A stretch of 64,000 nucleotides of DNA. It comes from Enterovibrio sp045679545. GTDB taxonomy: Bacteria > Pseudomonadota > Gammaproteobacteria > Enterobacterales > Vibrionaceae. Position numbers and translations under genes: made by a program. The stretch lies in the NCBI RefSeq assembly GCF_045679545.1, contig NZ_CP166195.1, positions 310,001 through 374,000 of the forward strand. Direction: 5' to 3'. The notes under the pieces were generated by a model. The model worked only from the letters and a program-made list of their open reading frames with translations, was not told the DNA's origin and made no database searches. Positions 17,318 through 26,383 of this stretch are shown piece by piece. Every line of letters starts with the position of its first letter. The first letter of the stretch is position 1.

Positions 17318-18625
17318 TTAATTATTTGCCGTCTTACTGCTCAGAACTTGATGCATGACTTCGGTTAACTCATCGTCTGGATCGCCCGAAAGCTCCCACG
17401 TAAAGACACCAGCAAGACCCTGTTCTTTCGCCCATTCCGCTTTTGCTTTTACAGAGCGTTTGTCTTCAAAAGAGATGAATACTTTCTTCTCTGGGTTCCA
17501 CAAAAATGGCGCGTGCGACTCTTCGTCATAGCCGTACTCGTATCCCTGTTCTTTGCCGTAGTTGGCTTTCAAATCCCAATACATGAAGTAGCCCGCCTCA
17601 CCAGAGCCAAAGCTCGCCCCTTTCTCTGATGCCAGATCAGCACTTGGTAGCGACCCATCAAACTCTGACCCTTCCCAGCCACGACCATAGAATGCCGCGC
17701 CTAGAACCAGTTTCTCTTTCGGGATACCGATTTCAATCATTTGGTTGATAAATACATCCGCGCCCATCCCCCACCAACTGCGCTCTGTCGCATGCAAATT
17801 GGTCAAATGACCGGTTTGTGGTCCCCAACCGCCGAGAAAATCGTAAGTCATCGCAAACATGTTATCCATTTTTGGTGCAACCGCAGCCCAATCAATTTGC
17901 GCCGCTTTCGGACCAACACCCACAGCGGTTGAAAGCTCGTAGGTTTTTCCCGTTGTGGCCGACAAACCGTCAAGCTCGCTTCGAAGCGCTGTCACCAAGG
18001 TCGTGAATGCATCACGCTCAGACGCTTTCGCTTCATCCGACAGTTTAGTGTCAGGGTTCCAAGGAGATGTTGTCAGACCGCCACCGCCTGGGTACTCCCA
18101 GTCAAGATCAATACCACCGAAGAATTCGTATTCACTAATTAACGCCACTGCCGATTTTGCAAAATGCTTAATCGCCGCGTCATCTTTCGCCATTGCATGG
18201 AAAGGTTCAGACATTGTCCAGCCGCCAAAGGATGGCAGGATAGTCAGATCTGGGTTGTCTTTCTTTAGCTGAGCCAACTGTGCGAAATGCCCTTGATATG
18301 GCACATCAACATTCACCTTGCCAAAATCCACATTAAACGCAGCTTCTTGATCAACCACAATGGCGGAAAACGGCGCTTTGCCTTCACAGGCTTTAGCCAC
18401 TTGTTGTTGCACAGCCTCAGATGCGCCGTTATGCGGGCCACACATGCTCAGGAAAGCATAAATAATGTGAGTAAGTTTATCCGCGGGAATATCGGCAACC
18501 GTATAAGGGTTTTGTTCATTCGCATACTGCCAATCAGCAAAATAACCGCCAACGACGTGATTTTCCGCAAATGCTGGCGCCGCCAAACACGCACTGAGCG
18601 CAGCCCCTGCTATTATCTTTTTCAT
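17318..18625 (-). CDS. GH18 family chitinase
   Basis: A 435-residue secreted glycoside hydrolase. A signal peptide is cleaved after AFA near residue 20. The GH18 TIM barrel shows SFGGWTMSEPF and the catalytic DxxDxDxE motif as GGIDLDWEYPGG, with proton donor Glu177. AMTYDFLGGWG and the terminal GVFTWELSGD complete the active site. No chitin-binding module is seen, so it probably acts on soluble chito-oligomers or with other chitinases. It is monocistronic with its own terminator. A chitin-degrading lifestyle fits a marine vibrio. Confidence 0.93.
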   Translation of the reverse strand: MKKIIAGAALSACLAAPAFAENHVVGGYFADWQYANEQNPYTVADIPADKLTHIIYAFLSMCGPHNGASEAVQQQVAKACEGKAPFSAIVVDQEAAFNVDFGKVNVDVPYQGHFAQLAQLKKDNPDLTILPSFGGWTMSEPFHAMAKDDAAIKHFAKSAVALISEYEFFGGIDLDWEYPGGGGLTTSPWNPDTKLSDEAKASERDAFTTLVTALRSELDGLSATTGKTYELSTAVGVGPKAAQIDWAAVAPKMDNMFAMTYDFLGGWGPQTGHLTNLHATERSWWGMGADVFINQMIEIGIPKEKLVLGAAFYGRGWEGSEFDGSLPSADLASEKGASFGSGEAGYFMYWDLKANYGKEQGYEYGYDEESHAPFLWNPEKKVFISFEDKRSVKAKAEWAKEQGLAGVFTWELSGDPDDELTEVMHQVLSSKTANN

Positions 18626-18971
18626 GCCTTCTCCTAGAATGTGCTGTTAATTAACCACCTAATTATCAAGCGATTTCAGGAGAATTAATGATGCGCAGAT
18701 TCCGAACGATGGTTTCGTAACATTTTGGTGACAAGGTTTGCGAGGCTAAGCTTTATTTGAATGGAAAATCTTTTGCAAACATGCTTAAAGCTGCATAGCA
18801 GCGCACACTATTTTTAGTGGTGAAGTGTTCGACGTGACTTGCCTTAATGGCAAAGAGATTCCGTTTTTTGGGTGGACAGAGTATGCTTCGACTACATTCG
18901 TTTAAAATCATTGCTTTGCCTCTTAGCACTCAAGCAATACGGCAAAGAATCGAAACAAGGACACCACCACT
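18626..18971. other. gene-free stretch upstream of the chitinase and of the unknown gene
   Basis: About 346 bases between divergent genes, moderately AT-rich. It should carry both promoters. No clear operator or RNA is seen beyond a minor CACTA-TTTT-TAGTG dyad near 18809-18822. Confidence 0.5.
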
Positions 18972-19475
18972 TTGAGCAATAAACTCATCAGTATCGATTT
19001 GTTTTTTGTGATTGAAAGGCTCTTACCGGGTAAGCGCACCGTTGAGCTATTCCGGAGCAACGCTAAACACCTGCCGATTACAACCTTGTCTCTCGATCAT
19101 TGCGATTCTGCATCAGCACTCCAACTTGCCTTGTATAAATACTGCATCAACTACGCTGCATTCTCACAAGGTAACCCGCTTGCAGACGAATATGCGATTG
19201 ACGGAAAAGATGATCAGATCCAGCCAGCAACGAACATTGTTGCTGCCTTTATACGCGGCGCCTATTGGTGGGTAGAGCATTACCACGAGCTTTACCGCGA
19301 AGATTGGAGTGAAGATCAAAAAGCGCGTTGGCTTCGAGATTTCAAACTACTCGTTCAAGCCATTATTGGCGTAGGTAACTGCACCAAAGCAGAATGGCTG
19401 ATTAAAAACCATAGCGCAGTAAAAGCGCTCACCTACAACAGCCATATTACTCCATTTATGCAGCACTACGATTGA
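18972..19475 (+). CDS. unknown 167-residue protein with a TTG start
   Basis: The frame opens with TTG preceded by AAGGA at about 18957-18961; no ATG occurs in frame until the last residues. The protein is helical, has no signal peptide, and is rich in aromatic residues (AAFIRGAYWWVEHYHELYREDW, then ARWLRDFKLLVQAIIG). I do not recognise the family. Length, composition and absence of competing frames support coding. The following gene is a lipase 140 bases downstream; whether they are co-transcribed is unclear. Confidence 0.65.
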   Translation: MSNKLISIDLFFVIERLLPGKRTVELFRSNAKHLPITTLSLDHCDSASALQLALYKYCINYAAFSQGNPLADEYAIDGKDDQIQPATNIVAAFIRGAYWWVEHYHELYREDWSEDQKARWLRDFKLLVQAIIGVGNCTKAEWLIKNHSAVKALTYNSHITPFMQHYD

Positions 19476-19615
19476 CATAACCCCATCGTAGACACGGCCG
19501 CAATTCTGCGGCTTTTCACCATCCCCTCATCCCCTCCCTTCTCTTAGAAGTACCCAAACCACTGTCGCATAATCGTCACTTTCACCAACTACAATCTTCT
19601 GAACGCTCGTCTGGA

Positions 19616-20482
19616 TTGAACACACTGTTGAAAAGACTCAAACGTTATCAATATGAACGTTACGCCATTCTTTGTCGCGATGCCTACCCGGCCGATTTCG
19701 ATCATCTTCAATATGGGTTTTCTGAGCACGGACGTCGAGACATTAAAAATCGATGGGGAAAAACCATTATTCGCGTGCTTTGGCGGGATAACGGGGATGT
19801 CGTCGTGGTTTTTAAAGGATCTCAAAGTGTGTGGGATTGGTTGCTGAATCTGGTTTTCATTCCCAGCCGAGTTGATGCACCCAAATATGCGGGGCATGTT
19901 CATTGGGGATTTCAATTCCTTCTGCGTCAGCGCAGTCGCTCCTTCTCTCGTGTATCAAATCGAGAAACAGCCAAACTGACACACGCCCAGCAAGCTGATA
20001 TCGCCCATTCCATGGAAGAAAACCTCCTTAATGGAGTGTCTGTGATCGAGAAGCTCGAGGCATGCGTTGCACCGCTTATAGCGCAGGGAAAGCGCTTGTC
20101 GTTCACCGGTCACTCATCCGGTGGCAGCATGGCGATTATTGCCGCGGAAATCATGGAGCAAAAATACCCAAGCTCAATCAAGCGCATCGTCACATTCGGA
20201 CAACCTGCAACCGGCTATTGGAACTTCAAACAACGCTATCGATTGAAATCGAGAACGTATCGAATATGCTGCGATGTCGACATGGTCACTTTCTTGCCTG
20301 GAATTCCCTTTCTTTTTTGGCATGTCGGAGAACTGCTTTGGCTTCATAATGATCGCATCTACCACAACATGCCCTCTCTGATTCGCATCATTCGTGTTCT
20401 GACAAGCTGGGTATTACGCCCCATCGCCTATCACTTTATGGAAAAATACATACGTCGGAAAAACTACTTTGATAAACACTAA
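19616..20482 (+). CDS. class 3 lipase-family alpha/beta hydrolase
   Basis: A 288-residue hydrolase. The nucleophile elbow is GHSSGG with Ser167, preceded by the strand RLSFTG. DVVVVFKGSQSVWDWLLN supplies the oxyanion-side loop typical of class 3 lipases. VTFGQPATG and DVDMVTFLPG hold the catalytic Asp region, and a His in YHNMPSL may complete the triad. There is no signal peptide, so it is intracellular or membrane-associated. The start is TTG at 19616 (a second TTG at 19628 is possible); the ribosome site is weak, making the N terminus uncertain. Confidence 0.82.
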   Translation: MNTLLKRLKRYQYERYAILCRDAYPADFDHLQYGFSEHGRRDIKNRWGKTIIRVLWRDNGDVVVVFKGSQSVWDWLLNLVFIPSRVDAPKYAGHVHWGFQFLLRQRSRSFSRVSNRETAKLTHAQQADIAHSMEENLLNGVSVIEKLEACVAPLIAQGKRLSFTGHSSGGSMAIIAAEIMEQKYPSSIKRIVTFGQPATGYWNFKQRYRLKSRTYRICCDVDMVTFLPGIPFLFWHVGELLWLHNDRIYHNMPSLIRIIRVLTSWVLRPIAYHFMEKYIRRKNYFDKH

Positions 20483-20958
20483 CGTTAAGACGGATGCCCC
20501 GTTCTTAATAAAGGGCCGATCTCGATAAAAGGCCGATCTCGATAAAAGATAGTTAGCCTTTGAACGAATTATTGGTTAAAGATACTGGCATGTTGCTGAA
20601 ATTAGTGCGCAATTTACCGTCTTGACTGAATATTCAGCGACTCACACTTTTCTCGTTCTTTTATTGAACAAAGCATTAAAAACAAGTGGCTACTTTGTCA
20701 TTCTTTATTAATGAGAGACTCCGATAGTCTTATGGGCTTCTACTTAAAAACCATTAAAAAACCAAACGTCTCAACATTAAGAAAGAAAAACAGTCCTCTT
20801 TTCCATAATCTCTTTTCATCGCTAACGTGTCGTCAGCGCAGCAACACAGTACAAACCCAAAATTAACATCGACTCGCACAAGTTTTAAACAGGTAAATAC
20901 GCAGGGCTGGGATGATGGGTTTGCCTACAAAACAAATAATGGATGACAGGGACGAATA
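20483..20958. other. gene-free stretch upstream of the secreted propeller protein
   Basis: About 475 bases. It contains the 17-base tandem repeat at 20514-20547 and is AT-rich over the last 350 bases, probably promoter and leader of the 20959 gene. No gene is seen. Confidence 0.55.
20514..20547. repeat. 17-base perfect tandem repeat
   Basis: GGCCGATCTCGATAAAA occurs twice in succession (20514-20530 and 20531-20547), just after the lipase stop. A partial GGGCC-start overlap precedes it. Function unknown. Confidence 0.9.
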
Positions 20959-22641
20959 ATGAAGATGATGAAGAAGACATTGCTTACGACTGCAATTCTT
21001 GCCGGAGCAATCACCTCTGCCCAAGCTTTTGCAAATTGTGCAGGCAACGTATATTCCATGAACGCTGGGCGAGGGCATGTTGGTTTGCTTCTTGATTTGC
21101 AAGAAGCGAAAGAAATGGCAGCCATGTATACCGATGCCAGTGAGCGCGAAGAATACCATTCTCGTGCGATGTTTAGCTCGCCAAGTATGTCTTATGACCG
21201 TGTGACTGATCGTCTCTATTACGCCAGCGCGCCTCAGCCAACGTCTTACCATGTTCAAGGCCCTGAGGACGATGTTTCTGCGGAAGAGTTTAAAAATCTT
21301 GATTTGCACGCGAAAACCATCAACGCCTATCAATTGGCGTATATGGACCCTGCGACGGGAGAGCATGTTGCTGGCCCAACAGTAAAGAAACAAATCCTTC
21401 GTATGGCATTTGACCCTGACAGTGGCGAGCTCTTTGCCTCTGACGCACAAACCATTTTTCAAGTTGACCCAATTACCGGTGATATCACCCCGATTGGTAA
21501 CTTTGATAACAACCTGAAAATTGGTGGCTTCACTAACTGGGGTGACTTTGTCTTCCAAGACGGTGAATTACTGTTTGTGACCAATGGCCGTACATTTTCG
21601 ATTGACACTTCTACCGGCGCGCAAACACTTAAAGGCTTCCACTTCATCGATTTTGTTGCCGCAGCAACTTTAGATCAAAATGGTCAGATGTTGGTAGCCG
21701 CAAAAAACCAAAACGTTTCAGGTAACGTTAACAGTAATATCTTGTATCGCATCAAGCCTTCTACGGGTGAAAAAGTGCGCGTTGGTTTGTTCCCAAGCCG
21801 CATCAGCGCCATGGCGACAGTGACATCAGAAGACCACACGTGCTATGAAAAAACCGTATTCGGTAGCGATTTGAAACCGGAAGTGACCGGCATTACATTG
21901 GCGTCCAACTCAGTGAGTGAAGGATCTACGGCTTACTTTACTGTTAGCTTCGACAAAGCAACGGGCGATGCCAACACTAAAGTGCGTGTCGCATTGAAAA
22001 ATGGCAGTGCGGTGCTAAACAGCGATTATCGAAACACCGTCGCCCTGTTGTTCTCTGACAACACCACAGGGTCAGCAACTCTTTCATCAACGTTGACTGA
22101 AATTGCGTTGCCACAAGGCGTTACATCCGTTCGTATTGCCGTGCCAACCGTGAATGACTCAACACACGAAAACAGCGAATACTTCACTATGCAAGCGTGG
22201 GTGAATGATGATAAGAGTGATGTAAGCTCCGCCAATGTCACCATTATTGATAATGACCCAGATGTGCATACTCTTCTGACTCAAGCTGCACAAAACAGCG
22301 GCGTAGCATGGCACGGTAGCCGTGGTGGCAACTTGTTCACGAAGGATCAATGGATTCGAGGCGTTCATGCAAACATCGGCGGTACGATTCCACCGGGAAC
22401 CACCCTTGAGTTCTATCAAACTGGCTCACATCTTCGCAGTATTTCTATCAATAGCGGTGGTCAATACTATGAACAACATGCAAACCACGAGCGTTACTAC
22501 TACTCTGGGGATATTGCATGGGCGCGCCTAAGAGGCTCTAACGGTCAGACTTACAATATTAAAACCGGGCACCGCGCTCAACTTCATTGGAATAAAAATG
22601 TAGATTGTTCTAATGGTTGTTGGAGCAGAATCTATAACTAA
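20959..22641 (+). CDS. secreted beta-propeller / Calx-beta protein of unknown function
   Basis: A 560-residue exported protein with signal peptide (cleaved near AQAFA, residue 24). Residues 30-300 look like a beta-propeller (repeated turns such as ILRMAFDPDSGELFA, IFQVDPITGDITPIG and ILYRIKPSTGEKVRVG). Residues 310-430 form a Calx-beta-like domain (VSEGSTAYFTVSFD, DNDPD at its end). The last 125 residues are a separate domain (WHGSRGGNLFTKDQWIRGVHANIGG..., two late cysteines in DCSNGCWSRIYN) that I do not recognise. Probably an extracellular adhesion or binding protein. AGGGA upstream supports the start. Confidence 0.75.
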   Translation: MKMMKKTLLTTAILAGAITSAQAFANCAGNVYSMNAGRGHVGLLLDLQEAKEMAAMYTDASEREEYHSRAMFSSPSMSYDRVTDRLYYASAPQPTSYHVQGPEDDVSAEEFKNLDLHAKTINAYQLAYMDPATGEHVAGPTVKKQILRMAFDPDSGELFASDAQTIFQVDPITGDITPIGNFDNNLKIGGFTNWGDFVFQDGELLFVTNGRTFSIDTSTGAQTLKGFHFIDFVAAATLDQNGQMLVAAKNQNVSGNVNSNILYRIKPSTGEKVRVGLFPSRISAMATVTSEDHTCYEKTVFGSDLKPEVTGITLASNSVSEGSTAYFTVSFDKATGDANTKVRVALKNGSAVLNSDYRNTVALLFSDNTTGSATLSSTLTEIALPQGVTSVRIAVPTVNDSTHENSEYFTMQAWVNDDKSDVSSANVTIIDNDPDVHTLLTQAAQNSGVAWHGSRGGNLFTKDQWIRGVHANIGGTIPPGTTLEFYQTGSHLRSISINSGGQYYEQHANHERYYYSGDIAWARLRGSNGQTYNIKTGHRAQLHWNKNVDCSNGCWSRIYN

Positions 22642-22686
22642 TTCGTTATGAACTAGTTCGATATGAAATAGTTAAGTGTAAAAAAG

Positions 22687-22716
22687 AAAAAGGAGCGAAT
22701 CATCGCTCCTTTTTTT
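22687..22716. terminator. bidirectional intrinsic terminator
   Basis: GGAGCGA (22692-22698), loop ATCA, TCGCTCC (22703-22709), flanked by A and T runs on both sides. It ends the secreted propeller gene (+) and the yaiI-type gene (-). Confidence 0.9.
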
Positions 22717-22730
22717 GTTCTCGATAGCAG

Positions 22731-23189
22731 TTATTTCGACGCTTTGCTTCGTTGCAAAAATTTATCCAATTCATTGGCAAAGCGCTGACGATCTTGTTGG
22801 TTCAACGTTGGCGGCCCTCCCATTTGAACACCGCTGGAACGCATAGTGTCCATAAAGTCACGCATATTAAGACGCTGACGAATGTTTTCAACCGTATAAA
22901 GCTCACCACGCGGATTTAGCGCGAGTGCTTTTTTTTCAATCACTTCTGATGCCAATGGAATGTCCGCAGTCACCACCAGATCGCCTGCTACGACGCGTTT
23001 TACAATTTCATCATCTGCGACATCAAAGCCCTTCTCGACTTGAATGCTTCGAATAAAACGAGACGGGGGTGTACGTAAACCCTGATTCGCCACCAACACA
23101 AGTTCTGTCTGTGTGCGGTCTGCGGCGCGATAAAGGACATCTTTGATCACCGTTGGACACGCATCGGCATCAACCCAAATTGTCGCCAT
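22731..23189 (-). CDS. YaiI/YqxD (DUF188) family protein
   Basis: A 152-residue protein with the DUF188 pattern: IWVDADACPTVIKDVLYRAA at the start, then GFDVADDEIV, GDLVVTADIPLASEVI and ALNPRGELYT. The fold is PIN-like and acidic residues suggest a nuclease-like metal site, but the function is not established. Full length and typical start. Confidence 0.92.
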   Translation of the reverse strand: MATIWVDADACPTVIKDVLYRAADRTQTELVLVANQGLRTPPSRFIRSIQVEKGFDVADDEIVKRVVAGDLVVTADIPLASEVIEKKALALNPRGELYTVENIRQRLNMRDFMDTMRSSGVQMGGPPTLNQQDRQRFANELDKFLQRSKASK

Positions 23190-23256
23190 TTATTCTTCCT
23201 CTTGGGATGTTTGCTCGCACATTACCAGTGACACGGCGCCCCCGCAAACAGTTATC

Positions 23257-23583
23257 CTATTGCGTAGCTTGCTTAGCATAATATTCCGCTATGTCCGCCA
23301 TATCCTGCTCGTTGAGCACAGACATTTGCTGTTGCATTAATTTACCCATTGCACCGCCACGATCGCCTTTTTTATATGCTGTCATTGAATCATATAGATA
23401 CTGTGCGTTTTGACCATTCATATTCGGATAGTCGTCACGAGGGCTAACACCCGTCTCGCCATGACAAAACTGACAGGTATAGGCTTTTAACGCCCCTTTT
23501 TGAGAATCACCTTTAGGCATATTTGCTAGTGCTGGTGTTGCGATGAATGCCAAGAAAAATACCCCTCCCAAATATCTGTTCAT
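23257..23583 (-). CDS. small periplasmic c-type cytochrome
   Basis: From ATG 23583 a 108-residue protein with signal peptide (MNRYLGGVFFLAFIATPALA) and a single heme-binding motif CQFCH, axial Met candidates near MGKLMQQQM, and a C-terminal helix DMADIAEYYAKQ. It belongs to the cytochrome c-553/c4-like single-domain group that carries electrons in the periplasm. ATG 23583 has GGAGA nine bases upstream; a GTG 30 bases earlier is less likely. No partner oxidase is adjacent. Confidence 0.88.
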   Translation of the reverse strand: MNRYLGGVFFLAFIATPALANMPKGDSQKGALKAYTCQFCHGETGVSPRDDYPNMNGQNAQYLYDSMTAYKKGDRGGAMGKLMQQQMSVLNEQDMADIAEYYAKQATQ

Positions 23584-23885
23584 TTGTTCGTCTCCAAAAT
23601 GTTCCACGCTCACTGTATTAATTGCACCACACTTAATATGTTAAGGCTTAGAGCAATGCGTAATTTGAATGTTTTATGCATTGCATTGTACAAGGGTGAG
23701 CGGCATATAAGAATGCAACTTTTTGCATTTTGACTCGTAGACTTTTCCCCATGCCAATCGAGTATTTGTGAAATGACATCTTATGTTCATTGATAGGTCA
23801 CGAATACTTAATACTTCCTACGCACACTTCGCAGCCTAAACCGAACGTTTTCATTTCCGTTAAACCACACGTAAAGGAAGTTATC

Positions 23886-25781
23886 GTGAGCGAATATAAC
23901 CAACATAACGATCAACGTGAGCTGGACGCAGAACCAGCATTTAACCGATTTATCGATGCAGCGATGAATCGCCGCAATTTCCTTCGAACCGCTGGTGCAG
24001 CAGGTTCTGTAGCTTTCTTTGCCGCAAACCCGGTAGCACAAGCGGTTGCAGGGACAATGGATAAAAATCAGCTGATAGGCTTTGAGGCGATTCCCGCTTC
24101 CACCGCAGACACGGTAATTGTTCCTGAAGGATATGTGGCAGAGCCGCTCATCTCTTGGGGTGATCCTTTGTTTGTGGACTCACCTGCTTTTAGCCAATCT
24201 AACGATTCCAAAGCACAGGAAATGCAATACGGTGACAACACCGATGGCATGACCCTATTCCCAATATCTGACACCCGAGCAGTATTGGTTGCAAATAACG
24301 AATACACCAACAACGAATACCTTTACCCGCATCAGGGAAAAAATATTTCTGCGGACGATGTGCGCAAGTCTCAAGCCGCCCATGCAGTATCCATTGTTGA
24401 ATTAGTTAAAAAAGATGGAAAATGGCAGGTTAACCGCGAAGGTCGTCTAAACCGCAAACTCACCGCCTACACGCCAATGGAAATGACGGGGCCAGCTGCA
24501 GGCAATGATTTACTGAAGACCAAAGCCGATCCAACAGGTAAGAAGATATTAGGCACGTATAACAACTGCGCAAACGGTCAAACGCCTTGGGGCACATACC
24601 TAACATGTGAAGAAAACTTCAACGGCTATTTTGCCACGGCTGAAGACGTTGAGTTAGGCGACACGTATAAGCGATATGGCGTTAGCAACAAAGACTGGGG
24701 ATATGACTGGTGGAAACACGACGAGCGATTCGACGTTGGCAAAAACCCCAATGAACCGCATCGTTTTGGTTGGGTAGTAGAAATCGACCCAATGGACCCG
24801 AACTCAACACCGAAGAAACGTTCTGCGCTTGGTCGCTTCAAACATGAAAATGCCGCCATGCTGATCAATGATGACGGTCATGTCGTCGTCTACCTTGGCG
24901 ATGACGAACGTGGTGAGCACCTGTACAAGTTCGTCTCTAAGAATAAATACAAACCAGGCACGCACGCTTCAAACCGAGATTTGCTGGAAGAAGGCACCCT
25001 TTACGTATCGAAATTCGATGGTAAAGAAGGTGAGATGAAAGGCACGGGTGAATGGATAGAGCTAACGTTCGGAAAGAATGGTCTAACGCCAGAAAATGGC
25101 TTTAACAGCCAAGCAGAGGTCATGATCTTTGCTCGCCAAGCAGCAACTCAAGTGGGCGCGACGACCATGGACCGCCCAGAGTGGGTTGCGGTTCACCCAG
25201 ACAACAAGCACGTATTCTGTACCCTCACGAACAACAAAAATCGTGGTGTGAAAGAAAACCAGCCGGTGAACGTAGCCAATCCACGCGAGAAGAACCCGTA
25301 CGGCCATATCATCCGTTGGGAACCGAAGGGCGGCGATCATACCGCGTCTGATTTCACATGGGATATCTTTGTGATGGCAGGCAACCCAGAGGTCAATGAA
25401 GGGCTAATGGCCGGCTCTGCAAATATTAACAAAGACAATATGTTTAACAGCCCCGATGGTCTCGGATTTGATGCCAGTGGACGCATGTGGATTCTTACCG
25501 ACGGAAAATATTCTAACGAAGGTAACTTTGCAGGCATGGGTAATAACCAAATGCTATGTGCCGACCCAAATACAGGCGAGATCCGCCGATTTTTAACTGG
25601 CCCCATCGCATGTGAAATCACCGGCCTCACATTTTCTCCAGACTACAAAACCATGTTCGTGGGCATACAGCACCCTGGAGAGGAGCTTGCACCTTCACAT
25701 TTTCCTGAAGGCGGTGATTCCATTCCAAGGTCAACAGTAATGCGAATTACTCGTAAAGATGGTGGTGTGATCGGAGCATAA
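23886..25781 (+). CDS. phoX: PhoX-type alkaline phosphatase (DUF839), Tat-exported
   Basis: From GTG 23886 a 631-residue protein. The Tat motif NRRNFLRTAGAAG and an alanine-rich segment ending AQAVAG direct folded export. The body has the PhoX/DUF839 landmarks: NTDGMTLFP, LVANNEYTN, PWGTYLTCEENFNGYF, GRFKHENAAM and RPEWVAVHPD. PhoX enzymes are calcium/iron phosphatases that release phosphate from organic esters and are common in marine bacteria. GTG is chosen because AAAGGAAG precedes it by about seven bases; the longer TTG start would add an unlikely leader. I see no convincing Pho box. Confidence 0.9.
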   Translation: MSEYNQHNDQRELDAEPAFNRFIDAAMNRRNFLRTAGAAGSVAFFAANPVAQAVAGTMDKNQLIGFEAIPASTADTVIVPEGYVAEPLISWGDPLFVDSPAFSQSNDSKAQEMQYGDNTDGMTLFPISDTRAVLVANNEYTNNEYLYPHQGKNISADDVRKSQAAHAVSIVELVKKDGKWQVNREGRLNRKLTAYTPMEMTGPAAGNDLLKTKADPTGKKILGTYNNCANGQTPWGTYLTCEENFNGYFATAEDVELGDTYKRYGVSNKDWGYDWWKHDERFDVGKNPNEPHRFGWVVEIDPMDPNSTPKKRSALGRFKHENAAMLINDDGHVVVYLGDDERGEHLYKFVSKNKYKPGTHASNRDLLEEGTLYVSKFDGKEGEMKGTGEWIELTFGKNGLTPENGFNSQAEVMIFARQAATQVGATTMDRPEWVAVHPDNKHVFCTLTNNKNRGVKENQPVNVANPREKNPYGHIIRWEPKGGDHTASDFTWDIFVMAGNPEVNEGLMAGSANINKDNMFNSPDGLGFDASGRMWILTDGKYSNEGNFAGMGNNQMLCADPNTGEIRRFLTGPIACEITGLTFSPDYKTMFVGIQHPGEELAPSHFPEGGDSIPRSTVMRITRKDGGVIGA

Positions 25782-25803
25782 ATGAAACCGGCACCACACC
25801 AGT

Positions 25804-25833
25804 AAAAACGGCGCTCATGGGAGCGCCGTTTTT
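25804..25833 (+). terminator. intrinsic terminator after phoX
   Basis: AAAACGGCGCTC (25805-25816), loop ATGG, GAGCGCCGTTTT (25821-25832) and T run. Confidence 0.9.
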
Positions 25834-25909
25834 ATTTGAGTGATGATATTAGAGCGTGTTTTTCAACTTGTAGGCTTGAATGACAATTCGATGTCCCCAC
25901 TCGACGGCG

Positions 25910-26377
25910 CTATTTCGTGCTGTCGTCTGTGGTCAGCGGCAAGATAAAATGAAACACCCATGCTGGCCCAATCAACAAAAATTGAACATCTTTAAAGAAG
26001 GAGGGTTTCTTGCCTTCTATGTGGTGCCCAATAAACTGCAACACCCATAGCACAAGGAACATCACGACTGAGATGATAAGAATGTTGGCACCGATACCTT
26101 GAAGTTCCAGCAACACCATGGTGCAGAATCCTGAAAAGACAGCCATCACCACAAACGCTCTGAACGACAAAGAAAAGTAAAACCCGAGCACCATCGCCAA
26201 AATCAGAAAGTACGGAGCAATGCTATAGCCGAAAATCGAAAATGACGGTATCAGCCATAAAAGCCCTGCCACTGAAAAGAAGATGCCGGGCACAGCCACT
26301 TTGTGAATCTTCTGGTTAGTAGGGTTCTGGTGACTGTCGCTGTATTCCTCAAACCATTCCTCTAACGACTTCATCAT
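25910..26377 (-). CDS. Mpo1-like (DUF962) membrane protein
   Basis: A 155-residue protein with four or five hydrophobic segments. The family motifs are HQNPTNQKIHKVAVP at the N terminus and QFIGHHIEGKKPSFFKDVQ with GPAWVF near the C terminus. Yeast Mpo1 is an iron-dependent dioxygenase acting on 2-hydroxy fatty acids; the His residues that bind iron (in HxxxxxxKIH and IGHHxE) are present here. Bacterial members are largely uncharacterised. It follows the GNAT gene after 6 bases, so the two are probably co-transcribed. Confidence 0.88.
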   Translation of the reverse strand: MMKSLEEWFEEYSDSHQNPTNQKIHKVAVPGIFFSVAGLLWLIPSFSIFGYSIAPYFLILAMVLGFYFSLSFRAFVVMAVFSGFCTMVLLELQGIGANILIISVVMFLVLWVLQFIGHHIEGKKPSFFKDVQFLLIGPAWVFHFILPLTTDDSTK

Positions 26378-26383
26378 TGCTCC

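Noticed and set aside
18688..18720. Ten-codon frame MMRRFRTMVS with an AGGAG eight bases upstream
   Set aside because: Too short to support, and no regulated gene lies downstream in the right orientation at leader-peptide distance.
23790..23885. N-terminal extension of PhoX from a TTG start
   Set aside because: It adds 32 residues before the GTG with a good ribosome site and would bury the Tat signal.
23700..23885. Pho box upstream of phoX
   Set aside because: No pair of CTGTCAT-like direct repeats with correct spacing could be found.
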